DNA of 7,099 nucleotides from Candidatus Heimdallarchaeota archaeon (GCA_030671945.1 DAOVHJ010000128.1:1-7099); one strand, 5' to 3'; shown: positions 1-6,662, counted from the stretch's first letter. The notes: generated from the sequence alone by a model not told the origin. Translations and numbers: made by a program.

Positions 1-1160
1 ATTATTTTCTGTGAATCTAGAACATCATCAGCAGCCCATGTAACGGCTTGATTTTCTTGATCAGCAGGAAGAATGGATGACCAAATGTGTTCTGGTAAAA
101 TGTCAACAGCTAAGTTGCTGTCTTGGAACACATAAGCTTGAATGAAGTCGACATCTACTTCAAATTGACTGACTATCTTAATGGTATTAGTATTAATATA
201 ATCAGAATAGAAACCATAGTCTGGCTGACCGAAGTCAACATTGATTAAAAGGTCGTAACTGTATTTAACATCAGCTGAATCACATACTACACCATCAGCG
301 AATTTCGCATCAGAATTAAGTATGACTGAGTAGTTAATACCGTTTGAACTAGTGAATGAATCAGCTAAATATGGACCATATGCATTGAGATAAGGAGCTG
401 CTGGGTTTCTTTCAACCATTCCTCCATAAATTTGTTGAGTCCATTGAGCATCATAAACTGATTCTGTCTTGAAGGTATGGAAATCTTCAAAGTCAGCTGG
501 AGCACCATAGTGGAACTCAGTATCACCAATATCATAATAAGCCATATCTTGATAGCTTGTATCCCATAGCAATGGAGTCCATGATAATGGATCTAAAGCT
601 GTAGTGTGTGGGAAAACATCTAATGGGTATGTAATAGTTGCTTGTGGCACATCTTCATAGAGAAGTGCTTGAATGTCATGAGCGTATTGAATTCTGTCTG
701 CTAAGACAAAACTTTGAGAATAATTACCGATAGCCCAATCCATTTCTGGAACGCTATATTGGTAAAAGTTGTCACCGTTTGGTGGAATTGAAGGTGTGTC
801 AAACAAACCTTTCATGTCAATATCTAGACCCCAACCCCAACCGACGAAGAGAATGTCAAATCCGCCTTCGGCGTATGATGGAATTGGATAAGGACCTGGG
901 TGACCCCAAGTTCTTGGAGATATTTGTGCCCAACCGGTGTGGTCAAATACGTCTACTCCAATACCAATTTTTGGCAATTGTTCTACCATAAGGGTAGCCC
1001 ATTGATTTCGTGCCGGATTAGTATTGGGCGCAAGAACACTTAATGTAAAGAAAGCTGGTGGGTTAGCTGCTTCTACTGGTGTGGCCAAAAATGGCATTAC
1101 ACTCAAGCAGAGGATTACTGCTAACGGAAGGACCATCTTTCTAATATCCTTCTTGATCAA
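1..1160 (-). CDS. ABC transporter substrate-binding protein, family 5 (oligopeptide/dipeptide type), partial, with an apparently permuted domain order
   Basis: This is an exported solute receptor for an Opp/Dpp-type importer; the ligand cannot be told from sequence. The frame is open to the left edge, so 386 N-terminal residues are present and the C-terminus is missing. I chose the TTG at 1160-1158 because GGAAGGT lies 8 bases upstream and it gives a good signal peptide: basic residues 3-8 (KKDIRK), a hydrophobic core at about 9-27, and a likely cleavage near VEA-A (29-32). The ATG at 1136 is the alternative. No lipobox is seen. Residues 38-189 resemble the C-terminal half of family 5 proteins: FTLSVLAPNTNPAR, KIGIGVDV, FDILFVGWGWG, then DRIQYAHDIQALLYEDVPQA. 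Residues 215-386 resemble the usual mature N-terminal half: PADFEDFHTFKTESVYDAQ, IYGGMVE, PYLADSF, then DAKFADGVVCDSADVKYSY and ILPEHIW. The family call is firm; the permutation is inferred. Confidence 0.88.
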   Translation of the reverse strand, partial: MIKKDIRKMVLPLAVILCLSVMPFLATPVEAANPPAFFTLSVLAPNTNPARNQWATLMVEQLPKIGIGVDVFDHTGWAQISPRTWGHPGPYPIPSYAEGGFDILFVGWGWGLDIDMKGLFDTPSIPPNGDNFYQYSVPEMDWAIGNYSQSFVLADRIQYAHDIQALLYEDVPQATITYPLDVFPHTTALDPLSWTPLLWDTSYQDMAYYDIGDTEFHYGAPADFEDFHTFKTESVYDAQWTQQIYGGMVERNPAAPYLNAYGPYLADSFTSSNGINYSVILNSDAKFADGVVCDSADVKYSYDLLINVDFGQPDYGFYSDYINTNTIKIVSQFEVDVDFIQAYVFQDSNLAVDILPEHIWSSILPADQENQAVTWAADDVLDSQKI

Positions 1161-1168
1161 ATTTTTTT

Positions 1169-1175
1169 ACCTTCC
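1169..1175 (-). promoter_or_regulatory. Ribosome binding site supporting the TTG start of the binding protein
   Basis: On the minus strand GGAAGGT ends 8 bases before the TTG at 1160. It supports this start over the ATG at 1136, which would remove most of the basic N-region of the signal peptide. An AAGGAT about 11 bases before that ATG is the competing site, so the choice is probable rather than certain. Confidence 0.5.
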
Positions 1176-1193
1176 ACAAATAATATAGGTAAT

Positions 1194-1216
1194 GTACTCT
1201 CTTTTAAGAGTAGTAC
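1194..1216. promoter_or_regulatory. Inverted repeat upstream of the binding-protein gene (possible operator)
   Basis: GTACT-CTCTT, a two-base centre, then AAGAG-T-AGTAC form a 10-bp inverted repeat with one unpaired base. It lies 34-56 bases before the chosen TTG start, between the candidate TATA elements and the ribosome binding site. The two-base centre suits a dimeric regulator site better than an RNA hairpin. Minus-strand candidate TATA words lie just upstream: TTTTAAAG at 1246-1239 and AATAAATA at 1228-1221. A site here would overlap the expected transcription start, a position typical of repressors. Function is inferred. Confidence 0.35.
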
Positions 1217-1261
1217 GTTTTATTTATTGAACTCTTGTCTTTAAAAGTTTTATTGGTGGAA

Positions 1262-1288
1262 GGAGTAATTACTTATATTTGGAGTACT
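1262..1288. promoter_or_regulatory. AGTAATTACT palindrome with repeated GGAGTA words (possible regulatory site)
   Basis: A perfect 10-bp palindrome, AGTAATTACT, occupies 1264-1273. The word GGAGTA occurs at 1262-1267 and again at 1281-1286, 19 bases apart, or about two helical turns. Between them, read on the minus strand, AAATATAAG (1280-1272) could serve as a TATA-like element for the binding-protein gene. The half-site AGTAA/TTACT recurs in the spacers before oppF and oppD. In DNA this AT-rich, short palindromes also arise by chance, so this is a weak call. Confidence 0.25.
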
Positions 1289-1360
1289 GATTTTTGTCGG
1301 TAGCTTTGACTATTATTCTATTATTTTTTAAGAAATAGTATTTTCTATCATTAAATCACC

Positions 1361-1379
1361 AATCTCAATAAATGAGATT
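1361..1379 (-). terminator. Hairpin overlapping the stop codon of the FtsX-like gene
   Basis: A perfect 7-bp stem (AATCTCA/TGAGATT) with a five-base loop starts inside the TAA stop of the FtsX-like gene. It is followed on the minus strand by AT-rich sequence with only short T-runs (for example ATTTCTT), so it is not a classical terminator. It could help end transcription or protect the 3' end of the ATPase-permease mRNA before the separately spaced binding-protein gene. Confidence 0.3.
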
Positions 1380-4218
1380 AATTTCTCAAAGCAGTGATTA
1401 TTTTTTCTCGACCATATTTTATTATTGAAGGTAAGACACCCACTAAAGCCATTGCAGTCAAAACTACTGGTGTAAGAACAATTTCCAAGATCGGGAGATT
1501 AATTGTGTACGGTATTATGTTATGTGATGTTAGAATTGGTGTTATTAGATTGAACGAAGCATAAGTAAACACTAATCCTAGCAATAATCCTCCTATGCTT
1601 GCACTTAGAATTATAACAATTAGCTCTATTACAAGTAATTTAGATATCGTTCTTGTAGATTTGCCCATCGTCTGATTAATAGCAAATTCTTGTGTTCTTT
1701 GATTTAATGTAAAATCAGTGAACATGATTATTAAAACTATAATTATTAAAACAATAGCTATTAATTGTACATAGAAGAAAACCCTTACATTTGGAATATA
1801 TGTATCTATAAAAGATCCAATGAATTGCTCATTGATGAGCTCAGGATTAACTTGTGTATTTGATAATAAACCTTTGATTTCATTTGTAATTCTAGTGGAA
1901 TTTTCATCTGGAAAGACACTTGCTAGGAATAATTGACAACTGGATATCTCTAGTTCTGTTTTCATGAATTCTTCATTTATGAGAACAATTCCCTCATTTT
2001 GTTGCAGCATCTCAATATTCCTTCCATCCAATAACCCCAATCCTGGAGCTGAGTTAAATATTCCAGTGATGACAAAGGATCTATGAAAGATTCCTCCTGG
2101 TAAATTAACTATTGGAATATCATCTCCTATTGTTAGATTAAGTCTTTCAGCAAGAGGATGACTGATAATCACCCCTGCATATGTTTCATGCAAAATTTTC
2201 AGATTTTCGAATGAGTTGTCTTCCGCGAAACTACTATCATCCCACTTTCCTATTCTCGAGTATGTAATGGAATCAACACCCACTACCGTATAATCATCAT
2301 AAGCAATCGAACCTGTTGTTTTCGAAAGAGCAACTACTTCGTTTATTCCATCAATTTGTGAGAGGTTATTTTTAAAGCTAGAATCCACCGGATAAGTAAT
2401 AATTCTCATATCTGCTCCATTTTTGTAATCTGCTTCCAACATTTGATTTTGAGTTACTGATGAAGCTGAAATTAGTGAGAAGGCAACAAAAGTAGAAACC
2501 AAAATAACTGCAAAAGTCATTGAATTCAATTTCTTATCTTTTCGTTTGAAACTATTGATTAAGAAGAAAGCTTCATTAAAGACAATTCTTCGATACAAAC
2601 CTTTCAATGAAACCTGGAATTTATCTGTTACGAGATAACTAATTAACTGCCCTACAAAAATCAATAGGAAACAAAACAGGAGAAAAGTATAACCTGCAGA
2701 GGTGGTACTTGCTAAGGAGAAATTCTGTGATTCTTGTATATTTCTAATCGTATCGATTAAAACAAAAATTAATGCAATGACAACAATTGTTACAACTCCG
2801 ATATTTACTCCAAGAAAGATATTTCGTTCCATTTTTCTTCGTGCACTTAATTCATGTTCAGAACTTTTATGTCTAAGTGAAATTTCCCACCATATTTTCA
2901 AAGAAGCATACCCAACAAGAATAATGAGTAATGTGAAAGAAATTCCAATAGCAAATCCAAATGAAAAACTCGGTTCTCGCATGAAAGCTCTAAATGTTGC
3001 GCCATTAAACCCACTTGCAGAAAAAGAAGGTATTAATGCGGAAATGATAAATGATAACGCAATTCCTAGTATAATTCCGAAAAATGCCACTATGAGAAAT
3101 TCAATTATAAATAACAGCAGAATTTGAAATGTATCTGCTCCTCGATCTCTTAGCAGAGCAACTTCTTCTTGTCGATATTCAACAATAATATTTATTGTGA
3201 AAATTGTCATCACAATACCTACCAATATGACAGGTATCATTAAGACAACTGAAATTGAAGCTCGAGAATATGCATTTATTAATGAGGTCAAAGTTGATTC
3301 AATAATATAAATGTAAGTTGTTGGATAATCTCTTTTAATTGTCTCTGAGAATAATTGCATTTTATTTACTACTTCATCTAGACCATCTTTGGTTATTTCT
3401 TCTTTATCGAATTTTACGAATAGAACATATGGAACTTCATTTGTTTTCATAGTAGCTTCAGCACTTCCCAAAGAGGTTATTGGGAAAATTATTGAGTCAG
3501 AAAGGACTTCGCTTGAGAGAGCCGATTGAACTATAGAAAGACCTTCATTTACCGTGAAAATTCCTTTGACAGTATAATCCTCATAATAGGTTGTTTGAAA
3601 TGAAGAGAGATATATTTCACCATAAGCAGGATTCGGAATGTACTTGCTAATGGATAAATTTAGGACGTCTCCTATCTGGATATCTCTATCATATATTGAA
3701 CTTAATTCTTGAGCTTGTCGAAAGCTTAACAAAATACCGTTATCTTCAATGGTGAAATTCCCCTCAACATTAAAGACAAATGAAATTCGGTCCAGTGTCT
3801 CCTGACCCGTAATAAAAGCATTTGTAAGGGAAACAGGATTATTAGGATCTGTTTGACTGCTTTCAGGCAGAACTTCATAGGTCGTAAAATTCTTGTTTTC
3901 TGTATTGAATAATGCAGCCGTAGAATATCCCGTACTATAGAAATCTACTAGTACATTTTCATCTAAATCCTCAATTATTTCATCTATATCCTCAGGTTGA
4001 GAAGCAGAGAAAATATATGCTTGAAAATCTTGTGAACCTAGAAAATCATTAATAGCTAAATCTTCGGAAGTATTTGACCAGAGATTCACAGACAGAAGCA
4101 TGGAGATAGAAATAGTAAAACCAAAAATGATAATTACCATATGTCTTTTGTGACTAAGAATATTCTTGAAAGCTAATGAAAACAAAAAACGGAATTTGAC
4201 ATTGTTTTTACTACTCAT
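1378..4218 (-). CDS. Large FtsX/MacB-like ABC transporter permease, two-module, 946 residues
   Basis: This is an integral membrane subunit of the MacB/LolCDE/FtsX superfamily, in which ATP hydrolysis by a partner ATPase drives movements of the extracellular domains to extrude or release lipoproteins, peptides or envelope components. Hydrophobicity suggests ten membrane segments: about 26-47, 320-345, 365-397, 418-441, 466-488, 508-530, 566-588, 810-833, 858-890 and 908-936. Large extracellular domains lie at about 48-318 and 589-810. FtsX-type cytoplasmic coupling segments occur twice, at 347-366 (EYRQEEVALLRDRGADT) and 839-862 (NQRTQEFAINQTMGKS), so the protein is a tandem of two permease modules and may act without a second permease gene. 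The ATG is preceded by GGTG with a 7-base spacer. It lies 35 bases downstream of its ATPase and is almost surely co-transcribed. The substrate is unknown. Confidence 0.9.
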   Translation of the reverse strand: MSSKNNVKFRFLFSLAFKNILSHKRHMVIIIFGFTISISMLLSVNLWSNTSEDLAINDFLGSQDFQAYIFSASQPEDIDEIIEDLDENVLVDFYSTGYSTAALFNTENKNFTTYEVLPESSQTDPNNPVSLTNAFITGQETLDRISFVFNVEGNFTIEDNGILLSFRQAQELSSIYDRDIQIGDVLNLSISKYIPNPAYGEIYLSSFQTTYYEDYTVKGIFTVNEGLSIVQSALSSEVLSDSIIFPITSLGSAEATMKTNEVPYVLFVKFDKEEITKDGLDEVVNKMQLFSETIKRDYPTTYIYIIESTLTSLINAYSRASISVVLMIPVILVGIVMTIFTINIIVEYRQEEVALLRDRGADTFQILLLFIIEFLIVAFFGIILGIALSFIISALIPSFSASGFNGATFRAFMREPSFSFGFAIGISFTLLIILVGYASLKIWWEISLRHKSSEHELSARRKMERNIFLGVNIGVVTIVVIALIFVLIDTIRNIQESQNFSLASTTSAGYTFLLFCFLLIFVGQLISYLVTDKFQVSLKGLYRRIVFNEAFFLINSFKRKDKKLNSMTFAVILVSTFVAFSLISASSVTQNQMLEADYKNGADMRIITYPVDSSFKNNLSQIDGINEVVALSKTTGSIAYDDYTVVGVDSITYSRIGKWDDSSFAEDNSFENLKILHETYAGVIISHPLAERLNLTIGDDIPIVNLPGGIFHRSFVITGIFNSAPGLGLLDGRNIEMLQQNEGIVLINEEFMKTELEISSCQLFLASVFPDENSTRITNEIKGLLSNTQVNPELINEQFIGSFIDTYIPNVRVFFYVQLIAIVLIIIVLIIMFTDFTLNQRTQEFAINQTMGKSTRTISKLLVIELIVIILSASIGGLLLGLVFTYASFNLITPILTSHNIIPYTINLPILEIVLTPVVLTAMALVGVLPSIIKYGREKIITALRN

Positions 4219-4253
4219 TAATTAACACCAAATTTTCTTTCATTTCCAAATTT

Positions 4254-5090
4254 TCAAGATGTTTTGCTATTTTTACTTGATTTCTTCGCTTCCTTAGTTG
4301 AAGCCTTTTTCTTTGTTTTTGGTTTTGATGTAGGTTCTTTCTTTACGATTTCAGGGTCTCGGTAAATCGCCTTCGCAGCTCTGAAATCAAAGGATTCCTT
4401 ATCAACAATTTTTTCCTCAACAAGTTTACCATTACGAATAATTAGTACTCTGTCCGCTCTCGCAGCGACTTGAGGATCATGAGTGGTCATAATTACTGCA
4501 ATATTTTCATTCTCTATGAGTTCCTCAAGAAGATCCATAATTCCATCACCAAGAGTAGTATCTAAAGCACGGGTTGGTTCGTCACAAATCAATATTTTCG
4601 GAGTATTTGCTATTGCTCTGGCAATTGCAACTCTTTGCTTTTGACCATTTGATAATTGATGAGGATATTTGTTCGCCATTGGGCGTATTTCGACTCGCTC
4701 AAGCAATCGATACGCTTTTGTTAATGCTAGTTGCTCAGATTTTCCAGCAATAATTAACGGAGCCATAACGTTTTCAATCGCTGTCATACTTGGAATGAGA
4801 TAGAATTCCTGGAAGATCATTCCTACCTTGTCTCTTCTGAAAAGACGAAAATCATCTTTAGACATATCTGAGATATCTTTTCCATCGATTTTTATATGAC
4901 CCTCAGTCATGGTATCTATTCCAAAAAGAAGATTCAACAAAGTAGTTTTCCCACTTCCAGAAATCCCAACAATGGCTAGGAGTTCCTTTTTTTTCAAATC
5001 AAAAGTGACTCCCTTTAAAACTTCCAAAGGACCAGAACGGAGTTCATACTGCTTAAAAACATCCTTACACTCCAATACAGCACTTGACAT
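4254..5090 (-). CDS. ABC transporter ATP-binding protein, MacB/LolD-like, with lysine-rich tail
   Basis: This 278-residue cytoplasmic ATPase should power the adjacent FtsX-like permease. Visible motifs are the A-loop Tyr15, Walker A at 42-50 (GISGSGKTT), Q-loop Gln94 in MIFQEFYLIPSMTAIENV (typical of the LolD/MacB group), signature 146-150, Walker B with Asp170-Glu171, a D-loop at 174-177, and the switch His204 in TTHDPQVAARADRV. The catalytic set is complete. Two motifs are off consensus: the signature reads LSNGQ instead of LSGGQ, and the D-loop reads RALD where the family usually has GNLD or GALD. The last 29 residues (250-278) hold 12 lysines plus many Ser and Thr, look disordered, and exceed the usual family end of about 230 residues. 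AAGGTT lies 5 bases before the ATG. It is the first gene of the minus-strand operon. Confidence 0.92.
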   Translation of the reverse strand: MSSAVLECKDVFKQYELRSGPLEVLKGVTFDLKKKELLAIVGISGSGKTTLLNLLFGIDTMTEGHIKIDGKDISDMSKDDFRLFRRDKVGMIFQEFYLIPSMTAIENVMAPLIIAGKSEQLALTKAYRLLERVEIRPMANKYPHQLSNGQKQRVAIARAIANTPKILICDEPTRALDTTLGDGIMDLLEELIENENIAVIMTTHDPQVAARADRVLIIRNGKLVEEKIVDKESFDFRAAKAIYRDPEIVKKEPTSKPKTKKKASTKEAKKSSKNSKTS

Positions 5091-5318
5091 GATTTAACCT
5101 TCTTCGAGGATTTAGTGATTGAATCGCCTTTTACCTTTTTATTTTTCTCTAATCCCAAATCATAATACAAAAACCCTATTAAAAAAGTGTAGGTTCCTTT
5201 GGGAAAATCAAGAAATGATTCTTATTTATATGATAATTAGCAATTACCTTTCCCCTCTAAATGATTTTTTCCAACTTATCAGAATCTAGGAAGGATTTTA
5301 TTATGATTATTTTTATTT

Positions 5319-5335
5319 AGTAACTAATAGTTACT
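5319..5335. promoter_or_regulatory. Perfect 7-3-7 inverted repeat, possible operator of oppF
   Basis: AGTAACT, three bases AAT, then AGTTACT form a perfect 17-bp dyad. It ends 9 bases before a BRE-like CGAA, so it sits directly upstream of the candidate oppF promoter, where an activator or a regulator of the divergent pair could bind. The short centre makes an RNA hairpin less likely than a dimer binding site. A regulatory role is inferred from symmetry and position only. Confidence 0.4.
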
Positions 5336-5344
5336 TGGATATTT

Positions 5345-5359
5345 CGAATTGTAAATATC
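5345..5359 (+). promoter_or_regulatory. Candidate archaeal BRE/TATA promoter of oppF
   Basis: CGAATT (BRE-like) is followed at once by GTAAATATC (TATA-like). Transcription would be expected to begin about 25 bases downstream, near 5380, giving a leader of roughly 70 bases to the ATG at 5451. It matches the general archaeal pattern but is not a strong consensus in this AT-rich DNA. Confidence 0.35.
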
Positions 5360-5439
5360 AAAGGAAATATTCATAAAGAACTAAAATCAATCGATAAAAG
5401 GAGTATTGAAGTTTATCTCAATACCCACAAAGCAAGAGC

Positions 5440-5444
5440 GTGAT
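5440..5444 (+). promoter_or_regulatory. Ribosome binding site deciding the oppF start
   Basis: GTGAT lies 6 bases before the ATG at 5451 and is complementary to the archaeal 16S tail (ATCAC). It favours this ATG over the in-frame TTG at 5406, whose GGAG is too close at two bases. The protein from the ATG also begins like other OppF proteins, with the first strand LLELRDLRKWFPV at residues 11-23. Confidence 0.5.
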
Positions 5445-5450
5445 AAAGAA

Positions 5451-6455
5451 ATGGCTTCAGAGTCACCACAATCCGAAATTCTTCTAGAACTAAGAGATTT
5501 AAGAAAATGGTTTCCAGTAAAGGAACAAAGTTTTGTTGGAAGTAGACAAGTGGCTAACGTCAAAGCTGTTGATGGTGTCAATTTGATTGTTTACAAAGGT
5601 GAAACACTTGGTTTAGTTGGCGAAAGCGGTTGTGGTAAAACAACTACTGGTAAAGTTATTGTTAAATTAGAAGTTCCTACAACAGGTCAAGTATTATATC
5701 GAAATCAAGATATCTATGCTTTTCATACAAAGGAAGATGAAATGCATTTCAAACGTAATGTCCAAATGATATTTCAGGATCCATACAGCTCATTAAATCC
5801 TCGAATGCTTATCATGGACATCGTTGGCGAAGGACTTCAAATACATGAATCTAAAATGCCAAAAGCACAAAGAGAAAAACAAGTATTCGACTTATTGGAC
5901 TCAGTTGGTTTGGAAGATTATCACGCAATGAGATATCCTCACGAATTCTCTGGAGGACAAAGACAAAGAATTGGTATTGCTCGAGCATTATCAGTCAACC
6001 CAGAGCTAGTGGTTGCAGATGAACCAGTTTCCGCTCTTGATGTGTCTGTTCAAGCACAAATCCTAAATTTAATGCAAGACCTTCAAGAAGAATTCAATTT
6101 AACATACATTTTTGTTGCACACGATCTTTCTGTTATAAAACATGTAAGTGACAGAGTTGCAGTTATGTATCTAGGAACAATAGTTGAATTCGGATCAAAT
6201 AGGCAAGTCTTTACACGAACTGCTCATCCTTATTCTGTTTCATTGATGTCTGCAATTCCTCGTCCAGATCCGAGGCGTAAAATGAAGCGAATTGTACTTC
6301 CGGGAGAACCTCCTTCTCCGATGAATGTTCCCTCAGGTTGTCGATTCCATCCTCGATGTTACAAGTCTGATGGAAAGAAATGCATTGAAGAAGATCCACC
6401 GGTCATTGAAATCGAAGATGAACACTACGTTAAATGTCATTATCCAGAAGTGTAG
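5451..6455 (+). CDS. oppF: Oligopeptide/dipeptide ABC transporter ATP-binding protein, OppF/DppF type
   Basis: This is one of the two cytoplasmic ATPases that power Opp/Dpp-type import, working as a heterodimer with the OppD-type protein encoded next. From the ATG it has 334 residues, a normal family length. Visible are the OppF-like opening LRKWFPV (17-23), Walker A 57-65 (GESGCGKTT), Q-loop Gln109 in IFQDPYSSLNPRM, signature 167-170 (SGGQ in SGGQRQRIGIARAL), Walker B with Asp190-Glu191, D-loop SALD 194-197 and switch His224. After the nucleotide-binding domain comes the oligopeptide-transporter C-terminal extension (from about 258, HPYSVSLMSAIP), with four cysteines at 297, 303, 311 and 329. 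That pattern is known in Opp/Dpp ATPases and has been linked to an iron-sulfur cluster in some members. All catalytic residues are present. Specificity (peptide, sugar or other) cannot be told from the ATPase. Confidence 0.93.
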   Translation: MASESPQSEILLELRDLRKWFPVKEQSFVGSRQVANVKAVDGVNLIVYKGETLGLVGESGCGKTTTGKVIVKLEVPTTGQVLYRNQDIYAFHTKEDEMHFKRNVQMIFQDPYSSLNPRMLIMDIVGEGLQIHESKMPKAQREKQVFDLLDSVGLEDYHAMRYPHEFSGGQRQRIGIARALSVNPELVVADEPVSALDVSVQAQILNLMQDLQEEFNLTYIFVAHDLSVIKHVSDRVAVMYLGTIVEFGSNRQVFTRTAHPYSVSLMSAIPRPDPRRKMKRIVLPGEPPSPMNVPSGCRFHPRCYKSDGKKCIEEDPPVIEIEDEHYVKCHYPEV

Positions 6456-6471
6456 GAATTTTTTATCCTAC
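6452..6471 (+). terminator. Hairpin with T-rich loop at the oppF stop codon
   Basis: GTAGGA and TCCTAC pair perfectly around the eight-base loop ATTTTTTA, and the TAG stop of oppF lies in the left arm. The T-run is in the loop rather than after the stem, so a bacterial-style terminator is not shown; archaeal termination does use T-runs on the non-template strand. It could partly separate oppF from oppD transcription. Confidence 0.35.
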
Positions 6472-6500
6472 CTTTCATCATATTTTATTTCTCATAAATT

Positions 6501-6536
6501 AGTAATCTGTTTCTGAGTGAAAAATCTTTGATTACT
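6501..6536. repeat. Inverted repeat AGTAATC/GATTACT in the oppF-oppD spacer
   Basis: Two perfect 7-base arms are separated by 22 bases within the 207-base spacer, which otherwise holds no gene that I can support. The arms again contain the AGTAA/TTACT word seen in the dyads upstream of oppF and of the binding-protein gene. It could be an operator pair or a weak hairpin, or it could be chance. Confidence 0.25.
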
Positions 6537-6612
6537 GGATTGCTACCCATATTTTGAGGTAATTTATCAATAAATTCAAAAACAAAAGTGAATATTGAAT
6601 CTACAGAAAAGA

Positions 6613-6634
6613 CTTAATAAAAAGAAATTATATT
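6613..6634 (+). promoter_or_regulatory. Weak TATA-like elements before oppD
   Basis: TTAATAAA (6613-6620) and ATTATATT (6627-6634) are TATA-like. Initiation about 25 bases after the first would leave a short leader that still includes the GGTGA at 6653. The 207-base gap from oppF makes a separate oppD promoter plausible, but co-transcription with oppF is equally possible. Confidence 0.2.
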
Positions 6635-6662
6635 TGCTATCAGAACAAAATCGGTGAATTCT

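Larger units (their letters stand above)
5091..5450. other. Divergent intergenic region between the FtsX-module operon and oppF
   Basis: These 360 AT-rich bases carry the start signals of two divergent units, and I see no convincing gene. On the minus strand, TTTTTTAATA about 90 bases before the ATPase ATG is a possible TATA element for the ATPase-permease operon. On the plus strand, TTTATATG at 5225-5232 and TGTAAATATC at 5350-5359 are TATA-like; the second is better placed for oppF. A perfect 7-3-7 inverted repeat lies at 5319-5335. The oppF frame extends upstream to a TTG at 5406, but the GGAG before it is only two bases away, so I treat 5406-5450 as leader. Confidence 0.5.

Noticed and set aside
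779..991. Plus-strand 70-codon open frame inside the binding-protein gene
   Set aside because: The opposite strand carries clear, continuous family 5 binding-protein sequence. This frame has no recognisable motif and no sensible upstream signal.
2702..3127. Plus-strand 141-codon open frame opposite the FtsX-like gene
   Set aside because: It mirrors the membrane-segment coding region of the permease on the other strand and shows no domain or start signal of its own.
5406..5450. Extended oppF start at TTG 5406
   Set aside because: The GGAG before it is only two bases away and the added 15 residues precede the normal OppF N-terminus. The ATG at 5451 has GTGAT at a good distance.
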